64,000 nucleotides of DNA from assembly GCF_013368755.1 (NCBI RefSeq), contig NC_049566.1:2852001-2916000 (forward strand), read 5' to 3'. The notes under the pieces were generated by a model. The model had not been told where the DNA came from. It searched no databases and saw only the letters and a list, made by a program, of their open reading frames with translations. Source of the DNA: Talaromyces rugulosus (taxonomy: Eukaryota; Ascomycota; Eurotiomycetes; Eurotiales; Trichocomaceae). Positions 45,577 through 58,400 of this stretch are shown here, one piece after another. Position 1 is the stretch's first letter. Every line of letters starts with the position of its first letter. The translations under genes were made by a program, and so were the position numbers.

Positions 45577-46045
45577 GATTTTCTGTTTTTGTGTCTGTGT
45601 ATATCTGTATTGGATTTGGATGTCGCGTGAATGAGAATTGAAAGAGAGCTGAGAAAAAGTCGGCAAAAGGGAAGGCGGTGAGGTCGGGTGCTGCGAGAAA
45701 TATCACGATCACGGTCACGATCCGAAAGACTGGCGAAGGGGGAAAAAATAAAAATCGCAGAAAGCGATCAAGTGTTTTCCAGAGAGAGAGAGTAAAAAGG
45801 CAGTTGCTGAATGAGCGAGAGCAGGGAGTGAAGTTGAAGAGAATGTGGTTCGCAGGAGCGGGAATGAGATATCGTGGGGCGCGCTTTTGCGGCTCTGGTC
45901 CAGAGCTTCCGCCTATTACGTCGACTTCACCATAAATTACGCTTTGCAGTCTGGATACTCTTGGACAAGTACAAAAACACTCGCTTTATATCAATGATGT
46001 TCTCTCTTTAGGTCAAATACTACACGCAGCTGTCTTGCACACAAA
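45577..46045. promoter_or_regulatory. Divergent promoter, SmD3 / GEP4
   Basis: About 470 bp between divergent starts. Includes an inverted CGTGA..TCACG area (gatcacggtcacgatc, about 45705-45722) and a purine-rich stretch. No gene was seen. Confidence 0.5.
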
Positions 46046-46801
46046 ATGGTCAACTCCAACCTCCAGGCCTTCAACCTGGCCGTGTCCACGCTCCTCAAAA
46101 CGCCCTCTCATCTCCTCCCCAACCTCACAATCCCTACTTTTCTCGACCTGCCCGAGCATCTCGGTCCTCACCTGACCCGAAATTCTTCTTCTTCTTCTTC
46201 CTCGTCTACAGAAAAAAACACCCCCCAAAAAACGCCATCAATCCGCGCGCTCGTCATCGACAAAGACAACACTCTCTGTCCACCAAATAGCATCGACTTC
46301 CCAAAAGCCTACCTCCAAAAACTCGAATCACTACGGACCTCTCCCTTGTCACCATTTAACCAAACCAACAATCCACAGGGCATACTAATCGTGTCCAACA
46401 CGGCCGGCAGCCGACCATCCTACGAGCCCGAAGCGCGCGATCTCGAGACTCGATTGCAACACCTACAAATCCCCGTGTTTCGCGCCACCCAGAACAGAAA
46501 ACCGTTTTGTGGGCCAGAGGTTCTGGCCTGGTTCCGCGAAAGAGGGGTTGTGACTACTGCCGATGAGATTGCGGTGGTTGGGGATAGGTTGGGGACGGAT
46601 GTGTTGATGGCCGCGCAGATGGGTGCGTGGAGTGTATGGTGCAAAAACGGGGTGACGCATGGGGTTGCTGGCAGCCAGCAGGATGGCAGAGTCGATCTGG
46701 ATTATAGAGGGTTTTTGGCAAAGGTGGAGGTTGCAATGGAGAGATATCTGCGAGAGACTTGTGGCATAGCACCTCGAGTGCCTCCGGGATGGGAGGGCTA
46801 A
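46046..46801 (+). CDS. gep4: Mitochondrial phosphatidylglycerophosphatase (GEP4)
   Basis: Intronless, 251 residues. A HAD-superfamily phosphatase with the nucleophile motif DKDNTL (DxDxT) at residues 72-77, a second motif ILIVSNTAG, a Lys in QNRKPFCGPEV and the DD-type motif VVGDRLGTDVLMA. This arrangement is that of GEP4, which dephosphorylates phosphatidylglycerol phosphate at the matrix face of the inner mitochondrial membrane to make cardiolipin precursor. The N-terminus has the family opening (NLQAFNLAVSTLLKTPSHLLPNLTIPTF) instead of a strong presequence, and a nine-Ser stretch separates it from the catalytic core. The length is close to fungal orthologues. Confidence 0.95.
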   Translation: MVNSNLQAFNLAVSTLLKTPSHLLPNLTIPTFLDLPEHLGPHLTRNSSSSSSSSTEKNTPQKTPSIRALVIDKDNTLCPPNSIDFPKAYLQKLESLRTSPLSPFNQTNNPQGILIVSNTAGSRPSYEPEARDLETRLQHLQIPVFRATQNRKPFCGPEVLAWFRERGVVTTADEIAVVGDRLGTDVLMAAQMGAWSVWCKNGVTHGVAGSQQDGRVDLDYRGFLAKVEVAMERYLRETCGIAPRVPPGWEG

Positions 46802-47437
46802 ATTTGAATGATATTTATAGATACCCTTTGTAATATATGTATACCTACATGTACTTGTATTGATATAAGTGATAGTGCTTGATTGCTAAAACTACATCAA
46901 CATTCTGTACAGCACTATAATAGACACTGATAATCGAATAATAAATCGAATAGTAAAGATTTGACAAAAAAAAAATAGTCTTCTGCGTGCTCACATCAAA
47001 TATCCCAAGGTGTTGCTGTTCATAGACAAAAATATGTGAAATATAATAAATCGAGTATCAAAAAAAAGTCCACGAAGTTAATCAAAAATGATATAGATCA
47101 AAACAGGCGAACAATGTCAATCTACAGAGCCGGCCGTAGGGGATAACAAAAGCGTATATCCCAAGAATCGAATACGAGGTGGATTGCGGACTATCCACCG
47201 GAAATTCAGGCACTCGGTGCCCGAATGATACTCGGGTTCAATAGAACAAAGCCAACTGGCGTGCCGAGTTGGGAGAAACGATCAAAAGTAGAAAGGAAAA
47301 TAAAAAAGGATATCACAAAGCCAAATTGAAAACATCGAAGTCACGCCGATCCAGAAACGCCATGCAGTCCAAATAACGAACGCCTATTTTATTTTAATCC
47401 GACGGCGCCCGTAATATGTCAAGAGTGTATATCTGGC
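46802..47437. other. Intergenic, convergent 3' ends of GEP4 and homeobox gene
   Basis: AT-rich 3' sequence with A-runs. No gene was recognised. Confidence 0.55.
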
Positions 47438-49228
47438 TCATGACGAAGTAGGATCGATCATTTCGTACGACTGAATACCAGCGAGGTCTCCAGCTATGTT
47501 ATGCGATTGCGGCTCCGACATTCCATTCAATGAAAAGTCATACTTGGGGCCGTCCATCGAAAAGTTGTTGATGTTGTGCTTCGAGTACATGTCATTCAGC
47601 ATTAAGCCGTCTTCAGAAACGCCACTTTGCGTGCCATTGTTGAAATTGAACATATCGACCGATCCCGGCGTATGCATGGCAGAGAGCGGAGGTGAGTGGT
47701 CGGCAATATAGGGATCAGTGTGGTTCACATTAGCCATCGATGGTTGTTGGGTCATCGACTGGTCCATCATTGGCGAGGCTGAGACATAAGGCAAACTGAA
47801 TTGAGTACCGGCAGTCGTGGTGCCCATCGGTACCGTCTCAGAAGGTGCAGCGCTGAAGAAAGGGGGACTGGCGTAGTCAGAGATACTACTCGTAGCAGTT
47901 GCCGACATGGGGTAGGTTCGTGGATCAACAGGGTACGCGGCGTTGGTGTCTATGCGCAGATCGCTGCCCAATCCCTGCAAGGCACCATGTTGAGGCATCG
48001 GCGCGAAGAGAGTCGAGTTGGGCGTGAGATGAGACATAGACTGCTGCATCTGAAACGAAGGTATCGGAGTATGCAGGTAGGACAAGTCCACTGCGGGCGG
48101 CACCGACCGACTTCGCTGGCGCTTGTGACCACGAGGCATGTGATTGGCACTGAGATGCGGCTCTGGGAACATGCCGATTTGGGCCAGAGGAAACTGGTTT
48201 GGCTGCGAAGCCGGTCGGTGGATAGGGTGAGGCGGTGTGACTGGGGCCGATACGGCATAGTTGAAATTCAATCGGTTCTGGAATGTATCCAAAGACACCA
48301 GTTTGGCCAGCTGAACGCTGAGAACCTTGGGGTGGCCACCGAGATGGTGAACCATGACTCGGCTCGCTTGCTGGTCTTCTGTGAAATCGCCACATTGGTA
48401 GAATCCACCAGAGTTGGAAGAATCCATGTAGAACAAAGGTGGCCGCATCAATTCCACGAGCAAGCCACCCCCCCTTGGCAGGCCGCCATTTGGATTGGGG
48501 GTCGGGTCACCAGGTTCCAGAATCACGTTCTTGATGTACGAAAACGGGTATTCGATCTTGTAGCCGGCCGAGTCGTTGTTGATGTAGTAGGTCATCGTGG
48601 CCTTGTCGGGAGAGTAGAAGATGACGAGGTCCATGGCGTTCTGGCCAATTCGTCGCCAGCTTCCAATGCTCAGCGACCGACAAGTGAAGTGGTGGATCAT
48701 AACCTTGCCTGAAGGGCCAGCCTCGCCAGCAAAGCCGCTGCCGAAGCCGCCCATTCCGCTGGCTCGTCCAAACAAGTCCCGGGCACCGGGTTTGTGAGGG
48801 TCGAGTTGCATGGCCAAATAGTGGCGCATGGAGTCTGGGATGGTGTCGCAATCCTCGCCGGTTTCGATACTCTTCTTGGCAATCATCTTGATCTTGGCCC
48901 GTCGGTTCTGGAACCAAATCTGCACCGATCTCTCGGTCATGTTGATCTCTTGGGCAATGCGTTCCCGCACCGCGGCAGTCGGAGTCGGGTTCTTGTTGAA
49001 CTCCAGTTCCAAGGTTACCAGCTGGTCCTGAGTGGCGCGTTGGCGTTTCTGGTTCTTCTGCTGTTGCGTGAGAGTGCTCTTGCGTTGCGGGCGGCGAGAC
49101 GAGGAAGCCGAAGGGACGGAGGCAGCCGGGCTGGTGGTGGACGGCGAGGGCGAAGAATTGGCCGAAGTGATGGATGCTGGTGCTGAGATATGGACCGCCG
49201 GAACGGCAGCAATGTCAGCGGAAGACAT
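47438..49228 (-). CDS. Homeobox transcription factor
   Basis: Intronless, 596 residues. A Ser/Pro/Ala-rich N-terminus is followed by a homeodomain at about residues 55-117: KNQKRQRATQDQLVTLELEFNKNP, then helix 3 with WFQNRRAKIK, the invariant W, F, N and R of DNA recognition. Behind it comes a conserved fungal region (HHFTCRSLSIGSWRRIGQNAMDLVIFYSPDKATMTYYINN) found in PHO2/HtfA-MoHOX2-type regulators, then a long Pro/Ser/Gln/Asn-rich C-terminus. HtfA/MoHOX2 proteins control conidiation, and this gene could be the counterpart. That assignment is a resemblance call. It has an exceptionally long gene-free region upstream, as master developmental regulators often do. Confidence 0.9.
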   Translation of the reverse strand: MSSADIAAVPAVHISAPASITSANSSPSPSTTSPAASVPSASSSRRPQRKSTLTQQQKNQKRQRATQDQLVTLELEFNKNPTPTAAVRERIAQEINMTERSVQIWFQNRRAKIKMIAKKSIETGEDCDTIPDSMRHYLAMQLDPHKPGARDLFGRASGMGGFGSGFAGEAGPSGKVMIHHFTCRSLSIGSWRRIGQNAMDLVIFYSPDKATMTYYINNDSAGYKIEYPFSYIKNVILEPGDPTPNPNGGLPRGGGLLVELMRPPLFYMDSSNSGGFYQCGDFTEDQQASRVMVHHLGGHPKVLSVQLAKLVSLDTFQNRLNFNYAVSAPVTPPHPIHRPASQPNQFPLAQIGMFPEPHLSANHMPRGHKRQRSRSVPPAVDLSYLHTPIPSFQMQQSMSHLTPNSTLFAPMPQHGALQGLGSDLRIDTNAAYPVDPRTYPMSATATSSISDYASPPFFSAAPSETVPMGTTTAGTQFSLPYVSASPMMDQSMTQQPSMANVNHTDPYIADHSPPLSAMHTPGSVDMFNFNNGTQSGVSEDGLMLNDMYSKHNINNFSMDGPKYDFSLNGMSEPQSHNIAGDLAGIQSYEMIDPTSS

Positions 49229-49699
49229 GGTGATGACTTGTCGACAAGATGTTGATTTGATGGGTGTCGACGATAGTAAACAATCAGGTAGTAGGCCTTA
49301 CCAGGGCCGAACGTTGTTGACTGGGGCTGGCAAAATGGGCGAGTTGAGCGAAGTATATCCAATAGTTTATATATATATATAATATATATATTGGTCAAAG
49401 CGCTCTGCGCTGTATCCAATCTGACGATCGGAGTTGGTTCGTCTCTGTCGCAAATCGAGGGGATGTGTGTGAGTGATGAAAAGGGGAAACAACAAGAGCT
49501 GATCCAGGCAGCTCAAAAAGGGGGTCACGAGAGGTAGCGGGCGCGGAGAGCGCGTCGGGTCTCACGAGACTAGAGAAAAGAGCGTGTGTATGTGCAGTAA
49601 CGAGTCCTGGCGTTCGTCTGCCCGTGACAACAGGCAGGGTGAGGCGCGGCTGGATATCGGCTGAGGCACACAAGGGGACCGACCGGATGAGGATAGCGA

Positions 49700-49722
49700 G
49701 CGAACGAACGAACGAACGAACG
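49700..49722. repeat. (CGAA)n microsatellite
   Basis: Five tandem copies of cgaa in the homeobox upstream region. Confidence 0.85.
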
Positions 49723-49963
49723 AGCGTTTGTTAGTAAGGTATATACTCCGGTGGGGGGGGGATAGAAATGAGAGTGATGCGGCCGCCGTAAAAGAGTGGA
49801 CGGGGGGGCCTGTGGGCAATGAAAAGAAATAAGCAGAAACGAAAGATAGAAGAAAAGGAACGGGCAGAGATGATGTGCAACAAGGCGGAGAGAGGGGATA
49901 AAGAGACAGACTCGTGACGGCACGGAAGGCGGTCGGCCAGCCAGGGCAGGGCAGGAGCGCACT

Positions 49964-49988
49964 GGGCGGTGGGCGGTGGGCGGTGGGC
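49964..49988. repeat. GGGCGGT tandem repeat
   Basis: Three full copies of the 7-bp unit plus part of a fourth, in a GC-rich part of the homeobox upstream region. G-rich and potentially able to form G-quadruplexes. Confidence 0.8.
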
Positions 49989-52900
49989 ACTGGACTGGCA
50001 GGCACGACCCGAAGGGGGCAGGCCCGGCAGGCACAGCCAGGCAGGGAAGGAGCCCCCAAACCCGACAGGGAAAGGGCGTTCTGCGCGGTTCGGGCTCTGG
50101 CGTTCTAGCGCGTTGGCGTCTCGTGGAAGCCCCGGCGCGCCCCACCGCGACACTCGAACGCCAAGCCTCCCCTAGGCGTATTCGGGCTAGCGCCGGCAGA
50201 GCGCTGCCCTAACGCGTTTCCGGCTTAGCGTGCCGTAAGCCCAACACTCAGCGCGCCGTAAGGCGTTGGCGTTGGCTCCGTCCTTTCTCCGTGCATCCAG
50301 CTTCAGCTCCATCGTCGAGCCAGTCACCCCGGAACCAGCACACCGGGGGCTTTCCTAGTGTCTGACTGTTTGCGACTCCTCGACTCATGAGTGCTCGTAC
50401 GCCAACAACTAAGCTTAGTTCCTGCACTCTTCGTTCATCCAGCCTTGGGGTTATCATACAAGCCTGAGAGATGACTATTGCAATCCTTCCGGCAGTGTAC
50501 GCCTGGTGGTGGCACGGCCCGGCGCCGAGGCTGGCCGTATGCCTGTGACTTGTCCTACGCCGTTGAACCTTGAATACCTATGGAGGATGAACATCTATGG
50601 ACGATACTCTGTACTTTTGGTGGCCTATACTTGGCATGAGTGCCTATAGTAGGTATGCTTGTCAACACTTTCAATAGACAAAGTGTTCTTTTCAAACATG
50701 CCTATCAACCAAGTCTAGCGCATACGAAACGCTCTGTAGATCCCCGGTAACTGTGGAACTCAGCCGCTGCAGTTCAGACAGGGATCCCTGGTCGTCGTGA
50801 TAACGAAACTGAGTGTATGAGAACGCTAGAGACGGCAATTCACTTTCAGATGGGCCACAGGTTCATCCAGTCAGACCAGCATAGACAGCTGCAGGATTGC
50901 CCTAATATACATAATACTAGAAACCACTTACTTTCCAGTCACTCCATATATTGGATCATATTATTATAGCTATACTCAAGTTCTCAGAATTCATGTACGC
51001 ATAAAGCAAGGAAGACCTAGGGTTAGGGCTACGGATCGGTGATCCAGACCCACCATGAACCCGATCGCCCAATCAGATACCCGCGGCCGAGCCCGTCGCC
51101 TGCCGCATTCGGAAATAATCTATAAGAAGGGTTTGTTAAGTTGTTATCGACCTTTCCTCTACTTGGAGCTGTCGTCCTGGATCAAGCTGAGGTCATCCAC
51201 CACGTGAAACTTTGCTTGTTTGGTGGCAAATTCAGCTAGCTCCTGGTGTTGATGTTGCTATTAGTAGTACTAGTACTACTAGTACTAGCAGCACGGGCCA
51301 AAAAAGCACAACAAAAAGTCAAAAACAAAACTGCGGGTTTTTTTTTTTTTTCAGTAGCGTCAAATTTTTTTCCTGGCTTGTGCGCGGCATGCCAGAATCC
51401 CATGTGTCGGTCCCTTGACCAGTCCGATTGCCCGACGAAACGGCCCAAAATCTGACAGCCTTAAATAATGGAACTTTGGTTCAAGATGACTCTCGAACCT
51501 TAAAATTGGCACGCCTGGCGGCAGATGAGTTGACATGAGATCGGAATTTTAATCGCTGGGCCGCGATTTTCCTAGCAGAATCTCTACTACTGTCATCATT
51601 GTTTGTTTGCTTTTTTTTTATTTATAGTCCCGACAAAGTATACACCCCTGTCTTCTGTTTTCGATACGTGTACAGATTATTATCAGATAAAAGCCCCGAC
51701 CGACCGACCGGCGGCGATAACGGGGAAACAATAGCTGGTGGGATTTCTTCTGGAATCTGAAGGAACTGACCCGCTTCCTTCGTTCTATCGACTTGCATGG
51801 ATCTTGTACCTATTGCTACCCCAGCTTGCTGTGCCCAGTGCCCAGTAATCTACCGGCAGATGTAGCCTCATTAATTTTCTCTTTTTTTATTCCTTCGCTC
51901 TGATTTGATCGAGCATAAATCATATATGCAGGCGTGTAACTAAAAAAGGTTGCGAGCTGCATGAAGCTGATCTCGTGACAAACAAAACACGGCGGATATT
52001 TCCCGAAATTGATAGTAAAAACTGCATGTTCTGTATCACTCATAGTACTCTGCATTCAAACCTAATGTGTACACAAGACCAGATAAGATCATCAGAGTTT
52101 TAGACTCCAAAGTACCAAATACAGAGAGAGAGTATATTCCAAATCACTCCCACATTCATGTAGTCATATATCAGTACTAGTAGTACTATACTCCGTACAA
52201 AAACGGGGTTAGATATTCCACCGATCTTCCAATGTTGCTAGCGCGATTAACGAGTCAATGACTCGTATGAACCGCGCGCATCAATATATGCTAGGTAGTA
52301 CGTCCGCCAATCTTTTCGACAGGGCCCCCTGCTAATATTAGCCATTGCAACAGTACTCGCTGCGTTATAGGCGGAGAGGCAACGTCTAGCCTCGTCTGTC
52401 AAACGGGCGAACAAACTCCGCGTCGGCTGTTTGAAACACGTCTGTTTGTTATTATTATTTTTTCTCTAACATGGGTGAAACAGGACTGCAAACAGTACAG
52501 TGTAGTAAATTCTGTAGGAGAGGGAGTCGTCATGCCAAGAAACTCCTCTGCTCAGCTTCACCATTTGGGTACGTACGTGTACGTACGTATGTACTTTTGC
52601 TAGTCAAACAAGTTGAGTATGTTTCAGCCTGTTCAGCTCAGACAGCTAGTCTAGCAATGTTCAATAACTACCAGGATTCAATATGCAGCCTAGAAATTTT
52701 GAACTTTGTTTACAACAATAATCAGCCCTTTTCTACTACGTACAAGCACATAAACAAAAACCCTTGTACTCCATACTCCATACCAGATAAGAGGCGATCG
52801 ATCGCTGTCCCGCAAGGAGGGGCAAGGATCAACACAGGACGGATAGAAGGTAGGAAAAATTGGGCACTCACGTGGTAACTGACTACTAAATTACGTACAG

Positions 52901-54405
52901 AGTACATGAAATAAAACAGACATCCAGGAAAAAATCCGGGTCAGCTGGTTTTTTTTTTTTTTTTTTCAACCTCTCAAAACGAAAAGGTGCAGCTGCAGCA
53001 GCTGCTGCTGCAGCAACGTGCAGTAGCTTGAACAGCCCCCCCTGGAACACGCTGGTGGGGCGTGTGGCTCGGTAATAGTATGGCTTGTTCATGATCACTT
53101 CTGTTTGACCTGACTCAAACGGCTGAATACTACTCCGTCCTCGAACTAAAAAGCAAAAAAAAAAAACAAAAACGCAGATGAAACAGATCGGCACATGTTG
53201 TCCGGGGATTATCCGGGTTCTCCGGCACACTTACTTACAGTGTACGGACTCTACGGAGTAGTACACTGATGGAGAAGATGGAGGCGCAGCAGGGCCGCCA
53301 TTAAGTTACCTTTTTTTCTCTCTTGATTAATTCATTTTCGAAAGGAGAAAAGAAGAAGAGAAAAATGACAGTCTACCTGCCATTAACGGGCAAACAGGTT
53401 GGGCACTAGTACCTCATAGGCTAATCAAGCCGACCGACAGACAAACAGCTCCTTGAACGTGGACCTGAAGGTCAGCTAGCCCTGATCCCCATCGGGCACA
53501 ACAGCAGTTTCGTTTCGTAAGAGTCCAGACTAATAATCCAGTCAGAAAAAAAAAAAAGGAACACAAAAAAGCTTCCCAAGGAAACAAACAACTACGCAAA
53601 GCCGGGTCACCGAATCAGGAGGGTTTTGCATGTGTCGGTGGGGTAGGAGGATCCACCAGGGATAAATACTAAGCCAGGAACCTTTAAGAGAAAAAAAATT
53701 AGCAGTGGCCGTGTTTGGACTAGCGTTTTTCTATTTCGATGTTTGGGGCTTCTTCTTTAAGCTTAGCGTCAGGAACCGGGCGTGCATGTCACAGGGGGCG
53801 TGTTCTGATTGGCTGCAGGGCTCCTCGTGGTGCGGCACCAGTGGGTCTAACTTTAAGCTTGTCCATTTTAGGCTAGTCCTACCTACTGTAACTAGCGTGT
53901 TTCAAATGTGGACTACTGCACGGTCCCTCGTTGATGTCAAAGTCTCGACGACGGATCCGACGGACTAGAACGGAGAACTCCCCGAAGGGAAGAGTGCGAA
54001 CTATTATTCTTCCGATGGATTTAATATTATTATTGTTATCACAACACGAACAATGATAACTCCCTCGCTATTATAATAATAGTAGAACTTATTATGTATC
54101 ATACGATCTTTGGCTGAGACACGATCATCGATCATCATCGATCGTGGCATGTATCACAGCTGTGACCCCTGTCCCAAAACACGAGATATCCTGTTCCAGC
54201 TGATCAGCGCCTTTTATTCCCGAGACTGATACTAGTTTGATGTCTTACGTGTTCAGTGTGCATATACTTGCAGGAGTTACTAGTTACTACAAACAGTCGG
54301 CACATGTGCTTGCGTATCCCTTGTTTTCCTTTTTTTTTTTCATCCCTTAACAAAGTTCAATCAAGGTTTACGAGCGACAAGCAAACGCCGATGCGAACAA
54401 GCCCA

Positions 54406-54434
<29 letters not shown>
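54406..54434. repeat. Homopolymer run of 29 C
   Basis: Uninterrupted C tract on the plus strand in gene-free DNA, mirror of the G run at 45274-45301. Confidence 0.9.
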
Positions 54435-54436
<2 letters not shown>

Positions 54437-55446
54437 GCAGGTCACCGCTTGGTACTGCCCACCGAGTCCCCGGATTGCGCTGTGTCCAGACTCCCGACCC
54501 CTTGCAAAGGGGGGGGGAAAATTGGACAGTCTAGTCTAGACCGTCCCCATAAAATAACGTCATATGATATGTGCGTAGTAGTACTCGGTATTTCAGGATA
54601 CTAATACTATCATATGATATGTATAATTATTGCATAAAGGCTCAAAAAAAAAGTGCTTAGTAGACTGGAGTGTAACAAATCTTGAGATTTATACGTTATA
54701 CGTACCTGGTTATAGCGCGTGTAGCCTACATGCTAACATTTAAAATCACTTGGTATATGCAGGAACAGAAGACGCATGCAGCTGGTCAATTAGTACACCT
54801 TGGTTATGCAGTGATACATTCGCTTTTGTGCTATTCTTTTCATTTAGAAAAAGCTCTAGATGATGGAGTAACACTAAAAATCAATTGATCTCATGTACCA
54901 GTTGAGGAAAAATATATATCTACTTCCAGTCAACCCATATGTACCTTTGGTCAATGTATTAATAGTACCCAGATTTACCAGTGCATCAATGTATATGTAA
55001 AAATCAACAATAACTGTAACGAACCACTTCTACTGTTGTAAACTGCTTAGTATTCAAATGTTGATCTATTGGTCGAATAACCTGCCAAAATACCTTATCT
55101 GATGTCGCTCTTGATCAATGTGCATCTCAACACCTTCAATGTTAGGATGGTATCTTTACACTTGTATCAACTATAATATTCCAGATCTGGTCAATGCTTC
55201 CTTTTGTTTGTCGGACTAATCCAGTCTGCGAGTCCTCCTACCCAATGTGCAAACGTAATCTCACATGTGCACACTCCACTACATGTCTAGATATCATGAA
55301 AAATAAAGTATGGAAAATTCCTGAATATTCTGTACTAACAATAATGTCGATATCTATAACATAAAACCATCTGGGATATCATAAACCAAAAAGAGAGAGA
55401 AAAAAACGCTCATCAAAACATGCTTATATACATTGCATTCCACTCC

Positions 55447-58400
55447 CTAAAGATGCCCTCTTTTAATCGATCCGAACCCTTTACTAAACAAATCGTGAAT
55501 ATCGTGAGACTTGCGACGCGTCGTCGTTGTGCCGCCGGGGCTAACCATGCCCATTTCTTCATCTGCATCATCTGCCGTAACCGTCGGAGCAGTGGCAGCA
55601 ACAACGTCATCGTCATCGTCGTTCTCGGTTTCATGAGCCTCTACATTTGTAGCCTTGTTGCGACTGTTGTTGTTGTTGTCGTCGTCGTCGTCAATTTCGT
55701 GCCGTCGTAGGAGATAGTTGTGGACCTCCTTCTCGCGCGCAGCCTGCTCTGCCCGTTCGCGCTCCAGCTCGAAACTCGATTTCTTGCTGCCGCGGTCCCA
55801 GCCCTGTTGCAGTTCTGACGCGGCGGCTTCTTCGAAGCGGCGTTTGATAGCGGGGTCCTTTTCGAGTTCTTGAAAGATGTCGACATCATTAGGAAAGAGG
55901 ATGGCGCGGATGGTGCTGACGGTCGTTTCGAACAGGAGCACCGCCGAAACGATCAGAAACAAAACAACCCAGAAACTCAGACTCCGCCCAATGCGCGTCA
56001 AAAAGTTGCCGTTCACGTCGTAGATGCCCTTGCCTGATTTGGCGTCGTCGTAGCGAGCGGACAGAATCATATTCCACAAAAACCAGCCACCAATAGAGAG
56101 GAAAAGCACGATACCGGACAGAAACGTCTTGTAGTGGATCTCCAAAAATTGCAGCTTGAGATTGATGACCGTGATGCATGCAGTAAAAGTCAACAGTCCC
56201 ATCGGGAAGATGGTGTTGTCGACTCCCATCAAAGACTCACCAAACAGGCTGAACATTGAGAAGAATATTATCAGTGCTTCAATAACAGCCATCAGAGCCC
56301 ATCCCAGGTAGATCCGTATGCTAAACGCCCCATTGCGTTGACCTTTGGTGTAAAGCTCAGGAACAGCCAACAGCGTCGAGGCAGCCAGATCCTTTTCAAA
56401 TATACCCAAGAAAATGACCGCGAGAGACGTGAACAAGGTATTGAACATACTAAGAGACCAATTCTCGTACAGACTGGTCCCCGTATATCCATTATATCGC
56501 TGATAAAGAGCCTGCGTGAGGTAGAACAAGGTCTCCTTCCAAAACGTCCCGAGAGTATACTTGCAAATGCGAATGTAGTTCCAGCGACCATGGACAAGAA
56601 GCAGCTTTTGCAGGAATCGAAATTGCGCAATCGAGTAATCAGAAATTCGCGCGGCTTGTAACCCTTCCTTTCCGGTTATACCAATGCCGACATGAGCTTC
56701 TTGGATCATGGCAATGTCGTTTGCGCCATCGCCAATGGCCAGAGTGATGGCATCCATGACCTGCTTCCGCACCGACCGCACCAAAAATGCCTTTTGCTTA
56801 GGGCTGGCACGGCAGCAGATGACAGAATCAACCATAATCGCCAGCTTGAAAAACCGGGCCATCAAGATCTCGTCTGCTTCAATCATGGACAGCGTCTGAC
56901 CGTCAACTACCAACACTGAATGGGCGATTTTCCCCTTTCGAATGTTCGATATCAGAGTGACGATCGTCCTTTCCACATTTCCAGCCTCCTGGTCCAAGAT
57001 GACGACTTCGGAATAATCCTTGACCAGACGGCACGAGTGGCCAATGTTGATGGCAGTCTCTCGCTTATCGCCGGTCAACATCCAGAGCTTAATGTTGGCC
57101 CGTCTCAACTTGTCAATAGTCTCGGGCACGCCCTTTTGCAGCTTGTCCTCGATAGCCGTGGCGCCGATCAGGTCAAGTTGCGTTTCGATTTCTTCGCCTA
57201 CTTTTTCAATCTTCTCCTGTCGATCAACCAGACTAGTTGTGGCTTCGTGATACGCTTGTTTCCATTCCTGGTACGCCGCCTCTTCGATAAACCGGGATGC
57301 ATACATGAGCGTACGCAGGCCCTCCGTGGCAAAGTCGTTCAAATGCTGAAAACACCGTTCGAAGATGGCATTGTCGTCAACAACAAGGCTCTCGTCAACC
57401 AAATGGGCGTCGTCATCCTCCTGAAAGGACGGTCTGCCATCCGAAAAGACCGACGAGTTCCGGTTCAGCTGACCTGACGGGCGTGGACTGTAGAGTTCTC
57501 CACCATTATCTCTGTTTCGCCTTCCGCCGTCGGTTTCGCGATCCTTGAGCCAGACATCAACGCTTCGACGCAGCGAGTTGCGATTTGCGGAAAAAGTGCT
57601 AGACCGTCTCTGGGAGTGCAAGCTCGGACGGCGCACAGATATAGGGCTGTGATGTTCGCTGTTCCGCCGCATCGCTTCAACGGCCTCCTCGTTCTTGCGT
57701 TTACTGGCCCGTCTCTCGATTTCAACGGCCTTTTCCTGTGCCAACGAGGCCTGACGGAGGAGTTTCGTGATTGTGGAATCGGCACCTTTGCAAAACAGGC
57801 AAATACGCTGGTCGGGCATGCGAACAACTATAGACATCCTTTTCCGCGTACTAGTGAATTCTATCACGTCCAGGATCTCATAAACCTCATCCACAGGATC
57901 GTCATCCAGGCCGGATGGGTATGCTCGCACCGTCAGGGTGTTTGACTGGCGATCCTGAACCAAGTATCCTAGCTGCTGTGCTGCAGTCACCAGCGCCAAC
58001 TCATCTGGCGATGCAGCTTGAAAAGACACCTCGCCAGATTCGTCTCGCTCTGGGATACACGTGTGGCAAAGAGCCAATGACAGAATAAAAAACTTGGCTT
58101 TACGAGCAAACAGAGTAAAAGGTTTCCGCTGGATATACTGGAGCATTTGAGTGGTGTTGCCTCCGTGGAAAGCGTGGCCTTGGTTAATCGACTTTGTTCG
58201 AGAAGGTTGATGATCTGTGTGGATAGAGGCCATTGACATGCGAACAGACGAAGCGCGATGGACGCTGTCGACGCCAGATTTACGACGCATGGCATTTTTG
58301 CCCTTGGTGGTGCGTTTCTTGTGCATCAATCGATGCCGGTCACCCTCCCGCGCAGCCTCTTCTCGCAGGTCGTTGTCGTGAAGCCAGGCCATGCCGGCCA

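Larger units (their letters stand above)
49229..55446. promoter_or_regulatory. 6.2-kb gene-free region upstream of the homeobox gene
   Basis: No recognisable protein-coding exon, tRNA or rRNA was found. The part next to the gene (49229-50460) is GC-rich with simple repeats: a TA dinucleotide stretch at about 49366-49390, a (CGAA)n run, GGGCGGT repeats and GCGTTGGCG-like phrases. The middle (50,500-54,200) is of normal composition with many poly-A/T runs and GTACGTAC-type palindromes (about 52567-52590). A 29-C run lies at 54406-54434. The last kilobase (54,540-55,400) is AT-rich and includes the 3' flank of the P4-ATPase gene. Plus-strand open frames here are short and family-less. It may hold a long 5' UTR with upstream frames, or non-coding transcripts. 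Confidence 0.5.

Noticed and set aside
49562..50153. Overlapping 140-191 codon minus-strand frames upstream of the homeobox gene
   Set aside because: All three frames are open because of GC-rich simple repeats. The products are Pro/Ser/Arg repeats without conserved features.
56920..57477. 185-codon plus-strand frame opposite the P4-ATPase
   Set aside because: Antisense shadow of a strongly conserved catalytic region.
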